DNA from: Pseudomonadota bacterium
GTDB taxonomy: Bacteria; Pseudomonadota; Gammaproteobacteria; Burkholderiales; Burkholderiaceae_F
DNA: 64,000 nt
Direction of reading: 5' to 3'
NCBI GenBank assembly: GCA_029778535.1
Contig: JAKOQB010000067.1
Coordinates: forward strand, 1-64,000
The first letter of the stretch is position 1, and each line of letters begins with the position of its first letter. Below the pieces are notes generated by a model, which saw only the letters and a list, made by a program, of their open reading frames with translations, was not told where the DNA came from and made no database searches. The position numbers were made by a program, and so were the translations under genes. Below are positions 17,219 through 25,263 of the stretch, in pieces.

Positions 17219-18628
17219 TCACGCCCGCACCACCTTGCCCGGGTTCAGGATGTTCAGCGGATCGAACGCGCGCTTGATGCGCGCCATCAGGTCGAGCGCG
17301 TCGTCGCCGTGCTCGATGCGCAGAAAGTCCATCTTGTGCAGCCCGACGCCGTGCTCGCCGGTGCAGGTGCCTTGCAGCGCGATCGCGCGCTCGACGATGC
17401 GGCGGTTCAGCCGCTCGGCTTCCTCGAGGTCGGACGCCGAGTTCGGATCGACCAGCATCTCGACGTGGAAGTTGCCGTCGCCGACGTGGCCGATCACCGA
17501 ACTGATGATCCACGAGTCCTTCAGATCCGCCTGCGTCTGCTCGATGCACTCCGCCAGCCGCGAGATCGGCACGCAGGCGTCGGTCGACAGTGCGCGCGAT
17601 CCCGCCTTCAATTGCAGCACCGCGAAGTACGCGTTGTGCCGCGCCTGCCACAGGCGGTTGCGCTCTTCGGCCTGCGTGGCCCATTCGAAGTCCATGCCGT
17701 GGTGCTCGCGCGCGACCTCCTGCACCGCCTCGGCCTGCTCGCGCACGTTCGAGGTCGAGCCATGGAATTCGAACAGCAGCAGCGGCGATTCGCGCAGGGA
17801 AAGTTTGCTGTACGCGTTGACCGCCTTCACGCCGACCGCGTCGAGCAGCTCGCAGCGCGCGATCGGAATGCCCATCTGGATCGTCTGGATCGTCGCGCGC
17901 ACCGCATCGCCGACAGTCGGGAAGTTGCAGATCGCGGCGGAGATCGCTTCCGGCTGCGGGTACAGCTTCAGCGTCACCTCGGTAATCACGCCGAGCGTGC
18001 CTTCGGAACCGACGAACACGCGCGTCAGGTCGTAGCCGGCCGACGATTTCTTCGCGCGCCGCGCGGTGCGGATCACCTTGCCTTCGGCGGTGACGACGGT
18101 GAGGTTCAGCACGTTCTCGCGCATCGTGCCGTAGCGCACCGCGTTGGTTCCGCTGGCGCGCGTCGCGGCCATGCCGCCGAGCGTCGCGTCCGCGCCGGGA
18201 TCGATCGGGAAGAAGAGGCCCGTGTCCTTGATCTCCGTGTTCAGCTGCTTGCGCGTGACGCCGGCCTGCACGGTCGCGGTCAGGTCCTCCGCGTTGACCG
18301 CGAGCACGCGGTTCATCTGCGACAGATCGACGCTGACGCCGCCCTCGATCGCGAGCAGATGGCCCTCGAGCGACGAGCCGACGCCGTACGGGATCAGCGG
18401 CACGCGATGCTCGGCGCACAGTCTGACCAGCGCGACCACGTCGTCGGTCGACTGCGCGAACACGACCGCGTCCGGCGGCGTCGGCGCAAACGGCGACTCA
18501 TCACGGCCGTGATGCTCGCGCACCGCCGCCGCGGTGGAGACCCGGTCGCCGAACTTCGACCGCAGCGCCTCCAGAAAGGCGACGGGCAGGGGCTTGGTGA
18601 ACTGGCGCAGTGAGGCGGGAGCGTTCAT
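17219..18628 (-). CDS. FAD-linked oxidase, D-lactate dehydrogenase (cytochrome)-like
   Basis: The 469-residue flavoprotein shows the FAD-binding motif [35 protein letters not shown] and [15 protein letters not shown], and the C-terminal [11 protein letters not shown] and [13 protein letters not shown] motifs. These fit the D-lactate dehydrogenase (cytochrome)/Dld branch of 2-hydroxyacid dehydrogenases better than GlcD. The ATG at 18628 is itself the last three bases of a 7-bp-unit repeat array. It may feed electrons to the same cytochrome pool as the glc enzyme. Substrate is uncertain; D-2-hydroxyglutarate is an alternative. Confidence 0.87.
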   Translation of the reverse strand: MNAPASLRQFTKPLPVAFLEALRSKFGDRVSTAAAVREHHGRDESPFAPTPPDAVVFAQSTDDVVALVRLCAEHRVPLIPYGVGSSLEGHLLAIEGGVSVDLSQMNRVLAVNAEDLTATVQAGVTRKQLNTEIKDTGLFFPIDPGADATLGGMAATRASGTNAVRYGTMRENVLNLTVVTAEGKVIRTARRAKKSSAGYDLTRVFVGSEGTLGVITEVTLKLYPQPEAISAAICNFPTVGDAVRATIQTIQMGIPIARCELLDAVGVKAVNAYSKLSLRESPLLLFEFHGSTSNVREQAEAVQEVAREHHGMDFEWATQAEERNRLWQARHNAYFAVLQLKAGSRALSTDACVPISRLAECIEQTQADLKDSWIISSVIGHVGDGNFHVEMLVDPNSASDLEEAERLNRRIVERAIALQGTCTGEHGVGLHKMDFLRIEHGDDALDLMARIKRAFDPLNILNPGKVVRA

Positions 18629-18688
18629 GGTCGATGCTCGTTGTCCGTTGCTCGTTGCTCGTTGCGTGCAATCCGCAATCCGCAATCC
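18626..18688 (-). repeat. Heptamer tandem array A (9 units of 7 bp)
   Basis: Read on the minus strand, 63 bases divide exactly into nine heptamers: GGATTGC three times, ACGCAAC, GAGCAAC twice, GGACAAC, GAGCATC and GACCATG. The last unit contains the start codon of the dehydrogenase gene. The same unit types in the same order occur at 29187-29305 and 52596-52630. The array fills most of the spacer between the divergent dehydrogenase and adenosyltransferase genes. Confidence 0.9.
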
Positions 18689-18730
18689 GAATGTTAGCCC
18701 TGCGGCGGCGGGCGGCGGCATAATGGCCGC

Positions 18731-19291
18731 ATGGGCAAACGACTCTCTGCGATCGCCACGCGTACCGGCGACGACGGCACGACGGGGCTGGGCGACGGCA
18801 CGCGCACGCGCAAAGACAGCCTGCGCATCCGCGCGATCGGCGAGGTCGACGAACTGAATTCGCACCTCGGCGTGCTGCTGACGGAGGCGCTGCCGGACGA
18901 GGTGCGCGCCGATCTCGTCGACATCCAGCACGACCTGTTCGACCTCGGCGGCGAGCTGTGCATCCCCGGCTTCTCGATGGTCGCGGACGAGCAGGTCGCG
19001 CGGCTTGATGCGCGGCTCGCGCACTACAACGCCGACCTGCCGCGGCTGGAGGAATTCATCCTGCCCGGCGGCTCGCGCGCGGCGGCGCAGGCGCACGTGT
19101 GCCGCGCGGTGTGTCGCCGCGCCGAACGCGCAATCGTCGAGCTCGGTACGCACGAGACGCTCAATGCCGCGCCGCGCCAGTACGTGAACCGCTTGTCCGA
19201 CCTGCTGTTCGTGCTCGCGCGCGTGCTGAACCGCTTCGCCGGCGGAGCCGACGTGCAGTGGCAGCAGCGCAAGACGCAGACGAGCGGTTGA
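18731..19291 (+). CDS. Cob(I)alamin adenosyltransferase, PduO type
   Basis: The 186-residue protein transfers the adenosyl group of ATP to cob(I)alamin or cob(I)yrinate a,c-diamide. The N-terminal ATP-binding motif TRTGDDGTTGLGDGTR and IGEVDELNSHLG are diagnostic, and the C-terminal helices contain LPGGSRAAAQAH, VCRRAERAI and YVNRLSDLLFVLAR. The length fits the family. It is a stand-alone gene here, with no other cobalamin genes in the window. It ends next to the convergent EamA transporter gene. Confidence 0.95.
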   Translation: MGKRLSAIATRTGDDGTTGLGDGTRTRKDSLRIRAIGEVDELNSHLGVLLTEALPDEVRADLVDIQHDLFDLGGELCIPGFSMVADEQVARLDARLAHYNADLPRLEEFILPGGSRAAAQAHVCRAVCRRAERAIVELGTHETLNAAPRQYVNRLSDLLFVLARVLNRFAGGADVQWQQRKTQTSG

Positions 19292-20194
19292 TCAGCGCGT
19301 CGGCGCGATCGCCACGCGCGGCGCGCCGACCAGCCCGAGCGCGAGCGCGGTGCCAATCAGGATGATCGCGCCGCCGGCCGCCATCTGCGCGCTGACCGAC
19401 TCGTCGAGAAAGACGCCGCCCCAGAACACCGCGAACAGCGGGATCAGGAACGTCACCGCCAGCGCGCGCACCGCGCCGACGTGTTCGAGCAGCCGGAAGT
19501 ACAGGATGTAGGCGAGCGCGGTGCAGCCGATGCCGAGCGCGACCGCCGCCGCCCACGCGTGCGCATCGATCGCACCGTGCGGCCACAGTGCGAGCGCGAA
19601 CGGAATCAGCACCAGCGCCGCGCCGATCTGGCTGCCGGTCGCCACGGCGAGCGAGTTGACGCCGGCGAGATACCGCCTCGCGTAGTTGCCCGCGACGCCG
19701 TACGACGCCGCGCCGGCGAGCCCAGCGGCGATCGCCAGCGTCGCCGACCATTGCGTACCCGCCGGATGGACGTCGACCTTACCCCACACGAGCACCGCCA
19801 CACCGGCGAGCCCGATCGCCAGCCCGAGCCACTGCGCGGCGCGGAATCGTTCGCGCAACCACGCCGAGGCGACCAGCGCGGTCCACATCGGCGTGGTCGC
19901 GTTCAGGATCGACGCGAAGCCGCCGGTGATGCTGAGCACCGCATACGAGAACAGCACGAACGGAGCCGCGGTGTGCAGCACGCCGACCATCACCAACGGC
20001 GCCGCGTGCGCGCGCAGCAGCGGCAGCCCGCCGCGCCACGCGAGCAGCGCCAGCAGGCAGGCGGCGGCGATCGTCACGCGTACCTCGACCAGCGCGACCG
20101 GCCCCAACACCGGCGCGGCGATGCGCATGAAGAGAAACGCCGCGCCCCACAGCGCCGCGAGCAGCAGCAGATCGACGAGGTCGCGCGGCTTCAT
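19292..20194 (-). CDS. EamA-family (DMT) transporter
   Basis: The 300-residue protein has about ten hydrophobic helices in two repeated EamA halves (ALWGAAFLFMRIA at the start of the first, AAGLAGAASYGVAGNYA at the start of the second). It is an inner-membrane drug/metabolite exporter of unknown substrate. Start at the ATG overlapping the DUF1203 stop (ATGA), giving a MKPRDLVDLL start. It is the last gene of an alkylation-repair operon, but a role in that process is not implied by sequence. Confidence 0.92.
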   Translation of the reverse strand: MKPRDLVDLLLLAALWGAAFLFMRIAAPVLGPVALVEVRVTIAAACLLALLAWRGGLPLLRAHAAPLVMVGVLHTAAPFVLFSYAVLSITGGFASILNATTPMWTALVASAWLRERFRAAQWLGLAIGLAGVAVLVWGKVDVHPAGTQWSATLAIAAGLAGAASYGVAGNYARRYLAGVNSLAVATGSQIGAALVLIPFALALWPHGAIDAHAWAAAVALGIGCTALAYILYFRLLEHVGAVRALAVTFLIPLFAVFWGGVFLDESVSAQMAAGGAIILIGTALALGLVGAPRVAIAPTR

Positions 20195-20667
20195 TGCGAC
20201 GGCACGCGATCGACGCGGCACAGGTAGCAGCCGGGCCGCGCGAAGTGCAGGTGCAGATACGCGACGCCCGGGCTCTTGAACGCGCGCGCGATCGTCGCCT
20301 CGAGGTCGCGGCCCTCGGCCACCTCGGCGAATTCGATCCAGCCCGCCGGGCCATAGCCGCGCACCGACAGCAGCGCGCGCCGCGCGAGCGGCGGCACTTC
20401 GCCCGGCGCCGGCCGCGCGCTCGGCTGCCCGACGCGGACGAAGATCGGCCCGCGGGCGCGATACGGCGAGTCCGCACCCTGGTGCTCGAAGTTCAGCAGC
20501 AGCAGCTCGTCGCCGGGATCCGCATAGCGCAGGCTGACGCGGCACGGATAGCTGTCGGTCGCATCGGCGATCATGCGGTGCGCGTGGCGCCGCGCGAGTT
20601 CGGCGTCGGCGAGACGGCTCAGCGCAACGAAAGGTTCGGGTGCCAGCGGAACGATCTGGAACGACAT
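20191..20667 (-). CDS. DUF1203 domain protein
   Basis: The 158-residue protein has the DUF1203 features YPCRVSLRYADPGDELLLL, FEHQGADSPYRARGPIFVR and a C-terminal HLHFARPGCYLCRV. A GGAGGA site precedes the ATG at 20667, which rules out a longer frame running into ogt. It overlaps the transporter gene by 4 bases and follows ogt by 17 bases, so it is co-transcribed with DNA repair genes. Its function is unknown. Confidence 0.86.
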   Translation of the reverse strand: MSFQIVPLAPEPFVALSRLADAELARRHAHRMIADATDSYPCRVSLRYADPGDELLLLNFEHQGADSPYRARGPIFVRVGQPSARPAPGEVPPLARRALLSVRGYGPAGWIEFAEVAEGRDLEATIARAFKSPGVAYLHLHFARPGCYLCRVDRVPSQ

Positions 20668-20684
20668 GAATTCCTCCGCACGGG

Positions 20685-21185
20685 TCAGGCGAGCAATGAG
20701 CCTTCGAGCTGCAGCAGCTTCGTCTTGCGCTCGAGCCCGCCTCCGAAGCCGGTCAATGAACCGTCGCTGCCGATCACGCGGTGGCACGGCACGATGATCG
20801 GAATCGGATTGGCGCCCATCGCCGCGCCGACCGCGCGCGCGGCTTGCGGCCGGCCGACCGCGGCTGCGAGCGCGCCGTAGGTCGAAGTCTGGCCGCAGCC
20901 GACCTTCAGCAGCGCGCGCCACACCGCCTGCTGAAACTCGGTGCCCTGCGGCGCGAGCGGCAGGTTGAAGCGCGTGCGCTTGCCGGCGAAATATTCGCCG
21001 AGCTGCGCGCGCGCCCGCGCCAGCACCGGCAGGTCGTCGTCGCGTTGCCAGTCGCGTTCGACGTCCGGCTTGCCGTTGCCGCGCGCGAAGCGGACCGCCG
21101 TCAGGTGAGTGCCGTCGGAGGCCAGCGTCAGCGGCCCGATCGGGCTGTCGCAGACCGTGTAGCGAATGGTGCCTTGCTGCTTCAT
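20685..21185 (-). CDS. ogt: Methylated-DNA-[protein]-cysteine S-methyltransferase
   Basis: The 166-residue suicide enzyme removes alkyl groups from O6-alkylguanine. The acceptor C134 lies in the invariant PCHRV motif, preceded by TEFQQAVWRALLKVGCGQTSTYG and the RAVGAAMGANP helix-turn-helix region. It starts at an ATG overlapping the stop of the Ada/AlkA fusion gene, so the two repair enzymes are translationally coupled. Length is normal for Ogt. Confidence 0.96.
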   Translation of the reverse strand: MKQQGTIRYTVCDSPIGPLTLASDGTHLTAVRFARGNGKPDVERDWQRDDDLPVLARARAQLGEYFAGKRTRFNLPLAPQGTEFQQAVWRALLKVGCGQTSTYGALAAAVGRPQAARAVGAAMGANPIPIIVPCHRVIGSDGSLTGFGGGLERKTKLLQLEGSLLA

Positions 21186-22627
21186 ATCGATTTCTCCCGC
21201 GCTTGCCACAAATGAATCACCGCATACGCGCGCCACGGCCGCCACGCCTGCGCGCGCGCTTCCGCCTCGCCCGCGCGCTTGAGCTTGAGTGCGCGCAAGA
21301 CGCCGACGTCGCCGGGTGGAAACGCGTCCGGCCAGTGCAGCGCACGCATCGCGATGTAATGCGCGGTCCAGGGTCCGACGCCCGGCAGAGCGCGCAATGC
21401 TTCGAGCGCGCGCTCCACGTCGGCCCCCGGCGCGAGCTGCAGCGTCCCGTCCGCGAGCGCGCGCGCGAACGCGACGATCGCGTGCGCGCGCTGCGCGACG
21501 ATGCCGAGCTGCGCGATCTGGCTCGGCTTGCAGTCGGCCAGCGTCGCCGACGCGGGGAACACGCGCTCCACGCCGGCGAAAGGCGTGTCGAGCGGCGCGC
21601 CGAAGCGCTGCACGAGCCGCGCCGCGAGCGTGCGCGCTGCCTTCACGGTGACCTGCTGGCCCACGATGCCGCGCACGCCGATCTCGAACGCGTCGAACGC
21701 ACCCGGCAGCCGCAGTCCCGGGTGCGCGTGCGCCAGTTCGCCGAGCGCGGCGGCCACTTCCTCCGGCCGGCAGTTCAGATCGAACGCATGCTTGACGGCG
21801 GCCAGCACGCGCGGGATCACCGGCGCGAGTCGCGCATCGACGCGCGCCTCCACCCCCGTGCCACGGTGGGCGCGGCGCACTTCGACCCAGCCCGACGCGA
21901 CACGGCCCTGCGCGTTCGGCAGCGCGAGGGTGCGGCGGTAGCTGCGCGCATCGACCGCCTCGACGCCGTCGATCGCGCGATAGGCGAGAAACTGCAGCAG
22001 CGCGTCGAAGTCGTATGGCGCGCGCGAGTGCAGGCGGAACACGTGATGGTCGAGTGGGCGCGGTGCCCCGTGCTGTCGCCGCAGCGCGGTGGGGCTCAGC
22101 CGATAGCGCTGCGCGAACAGCGTGTTCAGACGCCGCAGGCTGCCGAAGCCGGCGGCCAGCGCGACCTCCGTCACCGGCATCGCGGTGTCGGTCAGCAGCC
22201 GTTTGGCAAGCAGCAGCCGCGCGGTCTGCGCGTACGCGATCGGCGTGACGCCGAATTCGGCTTCGAACACGCGCCGCAGATGCCGATCGGTGACGCCGAG
22301 CTGCGAGGCCAGCGACGCGAGGTTCGCGTCGGCCAGCGCGCCGTCGTCGATCAGGTTCGCGGCCGCGCGCGCCAGCCGAGCCGAAGCGTCGACGCTCGCC
22401 AGCCCCGGCGCCAGCTCGGGCCGGCAGCGCAGGCAGGGGCGGAAGCCCGCGCCCTCGGCCGCCGCAGCGCTCGGGAAGAAGCTGCAGTTCTCGCGCTTCG
22501 GCAGCGGCGCCGTGCACACCGGCCGGCAGTAGATGCGCGTCGAGCGCACCGCCGTGAAGAAGCGGCCGTCGAAGCGCGCGTCGCGCGAGCGGTGCGCGCG
22601 GTAGCAGGCGTCGGCGTCGAGTTGCAT
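21182..22627 (-). CDS. Ada metal-binding / AraC / AlkA fusion DNA glycosylase
   Basis: The 481-residue protein joins three domains. Residues 1-75 are the Ada methyl-phosphotriester domain with zinc ligands C34, C38, C65 and C68. Residues about 85-190 are an AraC-type helix-turn-helix (GVTDRHLRRVFEAEFGVTP, FGSLRRLNTLFAQRYRLSPT). The rest is AlkA-like, with an HhH-GPD motif LPGVGPWTAHYIAMRAL and a catalytic aspartate at D440 (FPPGD). It likely senses methylation damage, activates its own operon and excises 3-methyladenine. It sits first in the operon with ogt. Confidence 0.94.
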   Translation of the reverse strand: MQLDADACYRAHRSRDARFDGRFFTAVRSTRIYCRPVCTAPLPKRENCSFFPSAAAAEGAGFRPCLRCRPELAPGLASVDASARLARAAANLIDDGALADANLASLASQLGVTDRHLRRVFEAEFGVTPIAYAQTARLLLAKRLLTDTAMPVTEVALAAGFGSLRRLNTLFAQRYRLSPTALRRQHGAPRPLDHHVFRLHSRAPYDFDALLQFLAYRAIDGVEAVDARSYRRTLALPNAQGRVASGWVEVRRAHRGTGVEARVDARLAPVIPRVLAAVKHAFDLNCRPEEVAAALGELAHAHPGLRLPGAFDAFEIGVRGIVGQQVTVKAARTLAARLVQRFGAPLDTPFAGVERVFPASATLADCKPSQIAQLGIVAQRAHAIVAFARALADGTLQLAPGADVERALEALRALPGVGPWTAHYIAMRALHWPDAFPPGDVGVLRALKLKRAGEAEARAQAWRPWRAYAVIHLWQAREKSI

Positions 22628-22687
22628 GCCGGCACTATGGCCGAAATCAGCGCCCGCTGCTCGCCGTTTTCGGACATAGGCGTTGAC

Positions 22688-22783
22688 GTGTCATTCCCGC
22701 CCCCGCCTTCGCGGGGCAGGCTCCAGCGGGAATCCAGTGACTCGGCGGCTCCGTCCGGATCCCCGCCTGCGAAGGGGCGGAGG
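22688..22783. repeat. Rearranged copy of the palindromic repeat
   Basis: This copy begins GTGTCATTCCCGC like the repeat at 1561 but has a GC-rich insertion before GCGGGAATCCAGTG, and the opposite arm is only partly preserved (GGATCCCCGCCTGCGAAGGG, ending near 22783). It is the first of several hairpin elements that fill 22.69-23.05 kb. Confidence 0.6.
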
Positions 22784-22790
22784 GCGTCAA

Positions 22791-22850
22791 GCGCGCAGTG
22801 CCTGCGTACTGCGCGCAGCCTGCAGCGGCGCGCGCCTAACAGCGCGCGCC
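22791..22850. other. Two adjacent perfect hairpins
   Basis: The arms GCGCGCAGT (22791-22799) and ACTGCGCGC (22808-22816) pair perfectly with an 8-base loop. A second stem pairs GGCGCGCGC (22827-22835) with GCGCGCGCC (22842-22850) around a 6-base loop. Neither is followed by a T tract, so they are not classic terminators. They lie between aroG and the Ada/AlkA gene. Confidence 0.6.
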
Positions 22851-22855
22851 TGGGC

Positions 22856-22911
22856 GACGCATCCGACTCCGTTCGCTGCGAGGCTTCGCCTCTGGCTCAC
22901 GGACGGATGCG
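22856..22911. repeat. 56-bp direct repeat, copy 1
   Basis: A 56-base segment starting GACGCATCCGACTCCG is repeated without change at 22999-23054. It is itself a hairpin: CGCATCCG at one end pairs with CGGATGCG at the other, and an inner GAGGC/GCCTC stem surrounds a short loop. Confidence 0.85.
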
Positions 22912-22929
22912 ACGGCGAAGCTCCGGCCT

Positions 22930-23001
22930 GTCATTCCCGCGCAAGCGGGAGCCCAGTGTCTTTGCGAGACCGAACTGGATCCCCGCCTTCGCGGGGATGA
23001 C
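22930..23001. repeat. 72-bp palindromic repeat, second full copy
   Basis: Inverted arms start GTCATTCCCGCGCAAGCGGG at 22930 and end GCGGGGATGAC at 23001, with a central CCCAGT...ACTGG pair. It belongs to the same family as the element at 1561-1636. Its right end runs directly into copy 2 of the 56-bp direct repeat. Confidence 0.85.
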
Positions 23002-23054
23002 GCATCCGACTCCGTTCGCTGCGAGGCTTCGCCTCTGGCTCACGGACGGATGCG
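22999..23054. repeat. 56-bp direct repeat, copy 2, abutting the aroG stop codon
   Basis: This copy is identical to 22856-22911 and ends exactly where the aroG stop codon begins (23055-23057). As the first sequence transcribed after aroG it can form a stem ending in CGCATCCG/CGGATGCG, which could affect transcript end formation or stability. Confidence 0.85.
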
Positions 23055-24131
23055 TCACTTTCCCGAGTAATTCGCCGCGCGCAGCCGGCGCGCGCGCACG
23101 GCACCGGCGAGCCGCTCGAGCAGCGGCACCGTTTCTTCCCAGCCGATGCAGGCGTCGGTGATCGATTGCCCGTAGGTGAGCGGCTTGCCGGCCACGAGAT
23201 CCTGGCGCCCGCCGACCAGATGGCTTTCGATCATCATGCCGATGATGCGCGCTTCGCCCGCTTCGAGCTGCTGCGCGAGGTCCTCGCACACTTCGACCTG
23301 GTTGTCGTGCTGCTTGCGGCTGTTCGCGTGGCTGGCATCGATCATCACGCGCTGCGCCAGGCCGTTGCGCGCCAGCTCCTGGCACGCGGCCTCCACGCTC
23401 GCCGCGTCGTAGTTCGGCGCGCGGCCGCCGCGCAGGATCACGTGACAGTCCTCGTTGCCCTTGGTCGACACGATCGCCGAGTGCCCGCCCTTGGTGACCG
23501 AAAGGAAGTGATGCGGCTGCTGCGCGGCGCGGATCGCTTCGGCGGCGATGCGCACGTTGCCGTCGGTGCCGTTCTTGAAGCCGACCGGGCACGACAGTCC
23601 CGACGCCAGTTCGCGATGCACCTGCGACTCGGTCGTGCGCGCGCCGATCGCGCCCCACGCGACGAAATCGGCGATGTACTGCGGCGTGATCATGTCGAGG
23701 TATTCGCAGCCGGCCGGCAATCCCGTCTCGTTGATCTGCCACAGCAGCTCGCGCGCCACGCGCAGCCCGTGGTTGATGCGGAAGCTGCCGTCGAGATCCG
23801 GATCGTTGATCAGCCCCTTCCAGCCGACCGTGGTGCGCGGCTTCTCGAAGTACACGCGCATGAGGATCTCGAGCTCGGGCGCGAGCCGCTTGCGCTGCTC
23901 GACCAAACGACCGGCGTACTCGAGCGCCGCCTTCGGATCGTGGATCGAGCACGGCCCGATCACGACCAGCAGGCGGTCGTCCATCGCGTGCAGGATCCGA
24001 TGCGCGGCGTTGCGCGCCTCGAACACCGTCTGCGACGCGGTGTCGGTGCACGGGAACTCGCGCAGCAGATGCGCAGGGGGCACGAGTTCCTTGATCTCCT
24101 TGATGCGGAGATCGTCGGTCATGTAACGCAT
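23055..24131 (-). CDS. aroG: 3-deoxy-7-phosphoheptulonate (DAHP) synthase, class I
   Basis: The 358-residue enzyme condenses phosphoenolpyruvate and erythrose 4-phosphate, the first step of aromatic amino acid synthesis. Motifs include DDLRIKEIKELVPP at the N-terminus, VVIGPCSIHDPKAALEYAGRL, GLSCPVGFKNGTDGN and SHANSRKQHDNQ. The ATG at 24131 is chosen over one at 24149 because MRYMTDDLRIKEI lines up with the start of enterobacterial AroG. A Phe-rich leader peptide and terminator lie just upstream, so expression is probably set by charged tRNA-Phe through attenuation as well as by feedback inhibition. Confidence 0.95.
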   Translation of the reverse strand: MRYMTDDLRIKEIKELVPPAHLLREFPCTDTASQTVFEARNAAHRILHAMDDRLLVVIGPCSIHDPKAALEYAGRLVEQRKRLAPELEILMRVYFEKPRTTVGWKGLINDPDLDGSFRINHGLRVARELLWQINETGLPAGCEYLDMITPQYIADFVAWGAIGARTTESQVHRELASGLSCPVGFKNGTDGNVRIAAEAIRAAQQPHHFLSVTKGGHSAIVSTKGNEDCHVILRGGRAPNYDAASVEAACQELARNGLAQRVMIDASHANSRKQHDNQVEVCEDLAQQLEAGEARIIGMMIESHLVGGRQDLVAGKPLTYGQSITDACIGWEETVPLLERLAGAVRARRLRAANYSGK

Positions 24132-24182
24132 CGGTCGGGCTCCATCCATGGCAGGGCTCTCGTGGTTTCGGCCCGTCCGGCG

Positions 24183-24213
24183 AAAAAAAACCGCCAGGTT
24201 TCGGGCCTGGCGG
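24183..24213 (-). terminator. aroG attenuator terminator
   Basis: On the minus strand an 8-bp perfect stem, CCGCCAGG and CCTGGCGG, encloses a 7-base loop and is followed directly by eight T residues (24190 down to 24183). It lies between the leader peptide stop codon and the aroG start, 51 bases before the ATG. This is a textbook intrinsic terminator placed as an attenuator. Confidence 0.93.
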
Positions 24214-24265
24214 TGGGTGTCGGATTCGGTCTTGGTTACGCGCGCCGCTCGACTCTTCCCGCCAG
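24206..24265 (-). promoter_or_regulatory. Predicted antiterminator pairing for aroG attenuation
   Basis: CTGGCGG within codons 16-18 of the leader peptide (minus strand, about 24259-24265) is exactly complementary to CCGCCAG, the 5-prime arm of the terminator (24207-24213). A ribosome held at the Phe codons upstream would leave this segment free to pair and block the terminator. A ribosome reaching the stop codon would cover it. The pairing is seen in the sequence; the mechanism is inferred from enteric leaders such as pheL. Confidence 0.75.
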
Positions 24266-24310
24266 TGGCCGGAAAAAGCCAAAAAAGTAGAAGCGCTCGG
24301 AGAAATTCAT
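24236..24310 (-). CDS. Phe-rich leader peptide of aroG
   Basis: This 24-codon frame reads MNFSERFYFFGFFRPLAGRV plus ERRA. It has six Phe and one Tyr among residues 3-13. A GAGG site lies 11 bases before the ATG and a promoter lies just upstream. The stop codon is 22 bases before the terminator stem. Such clustering of one amino acid in a short frame ahead of a terminator marks an attenuator leader. It is too short for standard gene calling and would normally be missed. Confidence 0.9.
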   Translation of the reverse strand: MNFSERFYFFGFFRPLAGRVERRA

Positions 24311-24337
24311 CTTGGCATCAACCTCGTCGCGGACCGG

Positions 24338-24366
24338 ACTTTACCCGGCCTGACGCCATGCGGCAA
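24338..24366 (-). promoter_or_regulatory. Sigma-70-type promoter of the aroG leader
   Basis: On the minus strand TTGCCG (24366-24361) and TAAAGT (24343-24338) are separated by exactly 17 bases. The predicted start would fall about 20 bases before the leader peptide ATG, leaving room for its ribosome binding site. Confidence 0.65.
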
Positions 24367-24384
24367 GCCGGGGTCGATCAGCGA

Positions 24385-25107
24385 TCAGAAGCGGTAGCGC
24401 AATCCAACGTTGGCCGCATTCGACAGCCCCGCGCCGTAGAACTCCTCTGCCTCGCCGGCCGACTCGGTCATTCGGTAGCCGCCGAACAGCAGGAAGTTCG
24501 GTGTCAGCGAATAGTTGACGCGCAGTCCGAGATCGAACGTACGACCGCGTCCCGTCATCAGCCCGTCGGCGTCGAACGCCAGGCGCCAGCGCGACGCCAG
24601 ACGACCTTCGGCCCCGACGTGCAGCAACGGCAGCGCGCCGAAGCGCAGCCGGTCCGAAAGCCCCAGTCCCGGCCGCAGGCTGCCGCCGAACTCGCGCACG
24701 TTGGCCGACACGCCGAGCTTCCACGCCCAGTCCGGTCGCGACAGGAACGTATAGCGGTAAGTCGCGCGCGCGGGATCGAGGCGCAGCGCCGGATCCGCCG
24801 TCAGTGTGGCCAGCGACACGCCCGGCAGCGCATCGAGTCCGACGCGGCCGATGGCCCAGGTGCTGAAGCGCAGCTCATGCCCCGGCGCGAGCGCGGTGGT
24901 CGCCTCCAGGCGCAATGGCCCGAGCGGCTGCGGCGAACGCAGCGACGGATCGATCAACTGGTACGACGCCGGCGCGACGAGCGCCGGATTGTCACCCGGC
25001 GCACCCAGTGTCAGCTGCGCGAACGCCGGCCCGGCCGGCAGACACAGCACCGCGCACGTTGCAAGCGCGTGGCCGGCGCGGCCACCTTGCTCCCGTCTTG
25101 CGCTCAT
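24385..25107 (-). CDS. Outer-membrane beta-barrel-like protein of unknown function
   Basis: The 240-residue protein has a signal peptide ending at PAFAQ (start MSARREQGGR) and a mature part with alternating hydrophobic and polar residues, ending in LRYRF. A terminal aromatic residue is typical of outer-membrane barrels. Repeated strand-like units such as WAWKLGVSANVREFG and RTFDLGLRVNYSL support this. The ATG at 25107 is favoured over an upstream start because it puts the signal peptide at the N-terminus. No named family is recognised. Confidence 0.72.
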   Translation of the reverse strand: MSARREQGGRAGHALATCAVLCLPAGPAFAQLTLGAPGDNPALVAPASYQLIDPSLRSPQPLGPLRLEATTALAPGHELRFSTWAIGRVGLDALPGVSLATLTADPALRLDPARATYRYTFLSRPDWAWKLGVSANVREFGGSLRPGLGLSDRLRFGALPLLHVGAEGRLASRWRLAFDADGLMTGRGRTFDLGLRVNYSLTPNFLLFGGYRMTESAGEAEEFYGAGLSNAANVGLRYRF

Positions 25108-25263
25108 GATCGATTCCTTCGACGCCTTCGGATCGGAAACGCTGCCGGCGACCGCGCCATTCCGGTTTGCGTCGCCTTCGCGTTTCAGTCGAATATTCTC
25201 CTTCCGCTGCGGGCGTGCAAGCACTTGCCGCAACAAGGCGCGATGGGTTTGACGTACGGCCAG

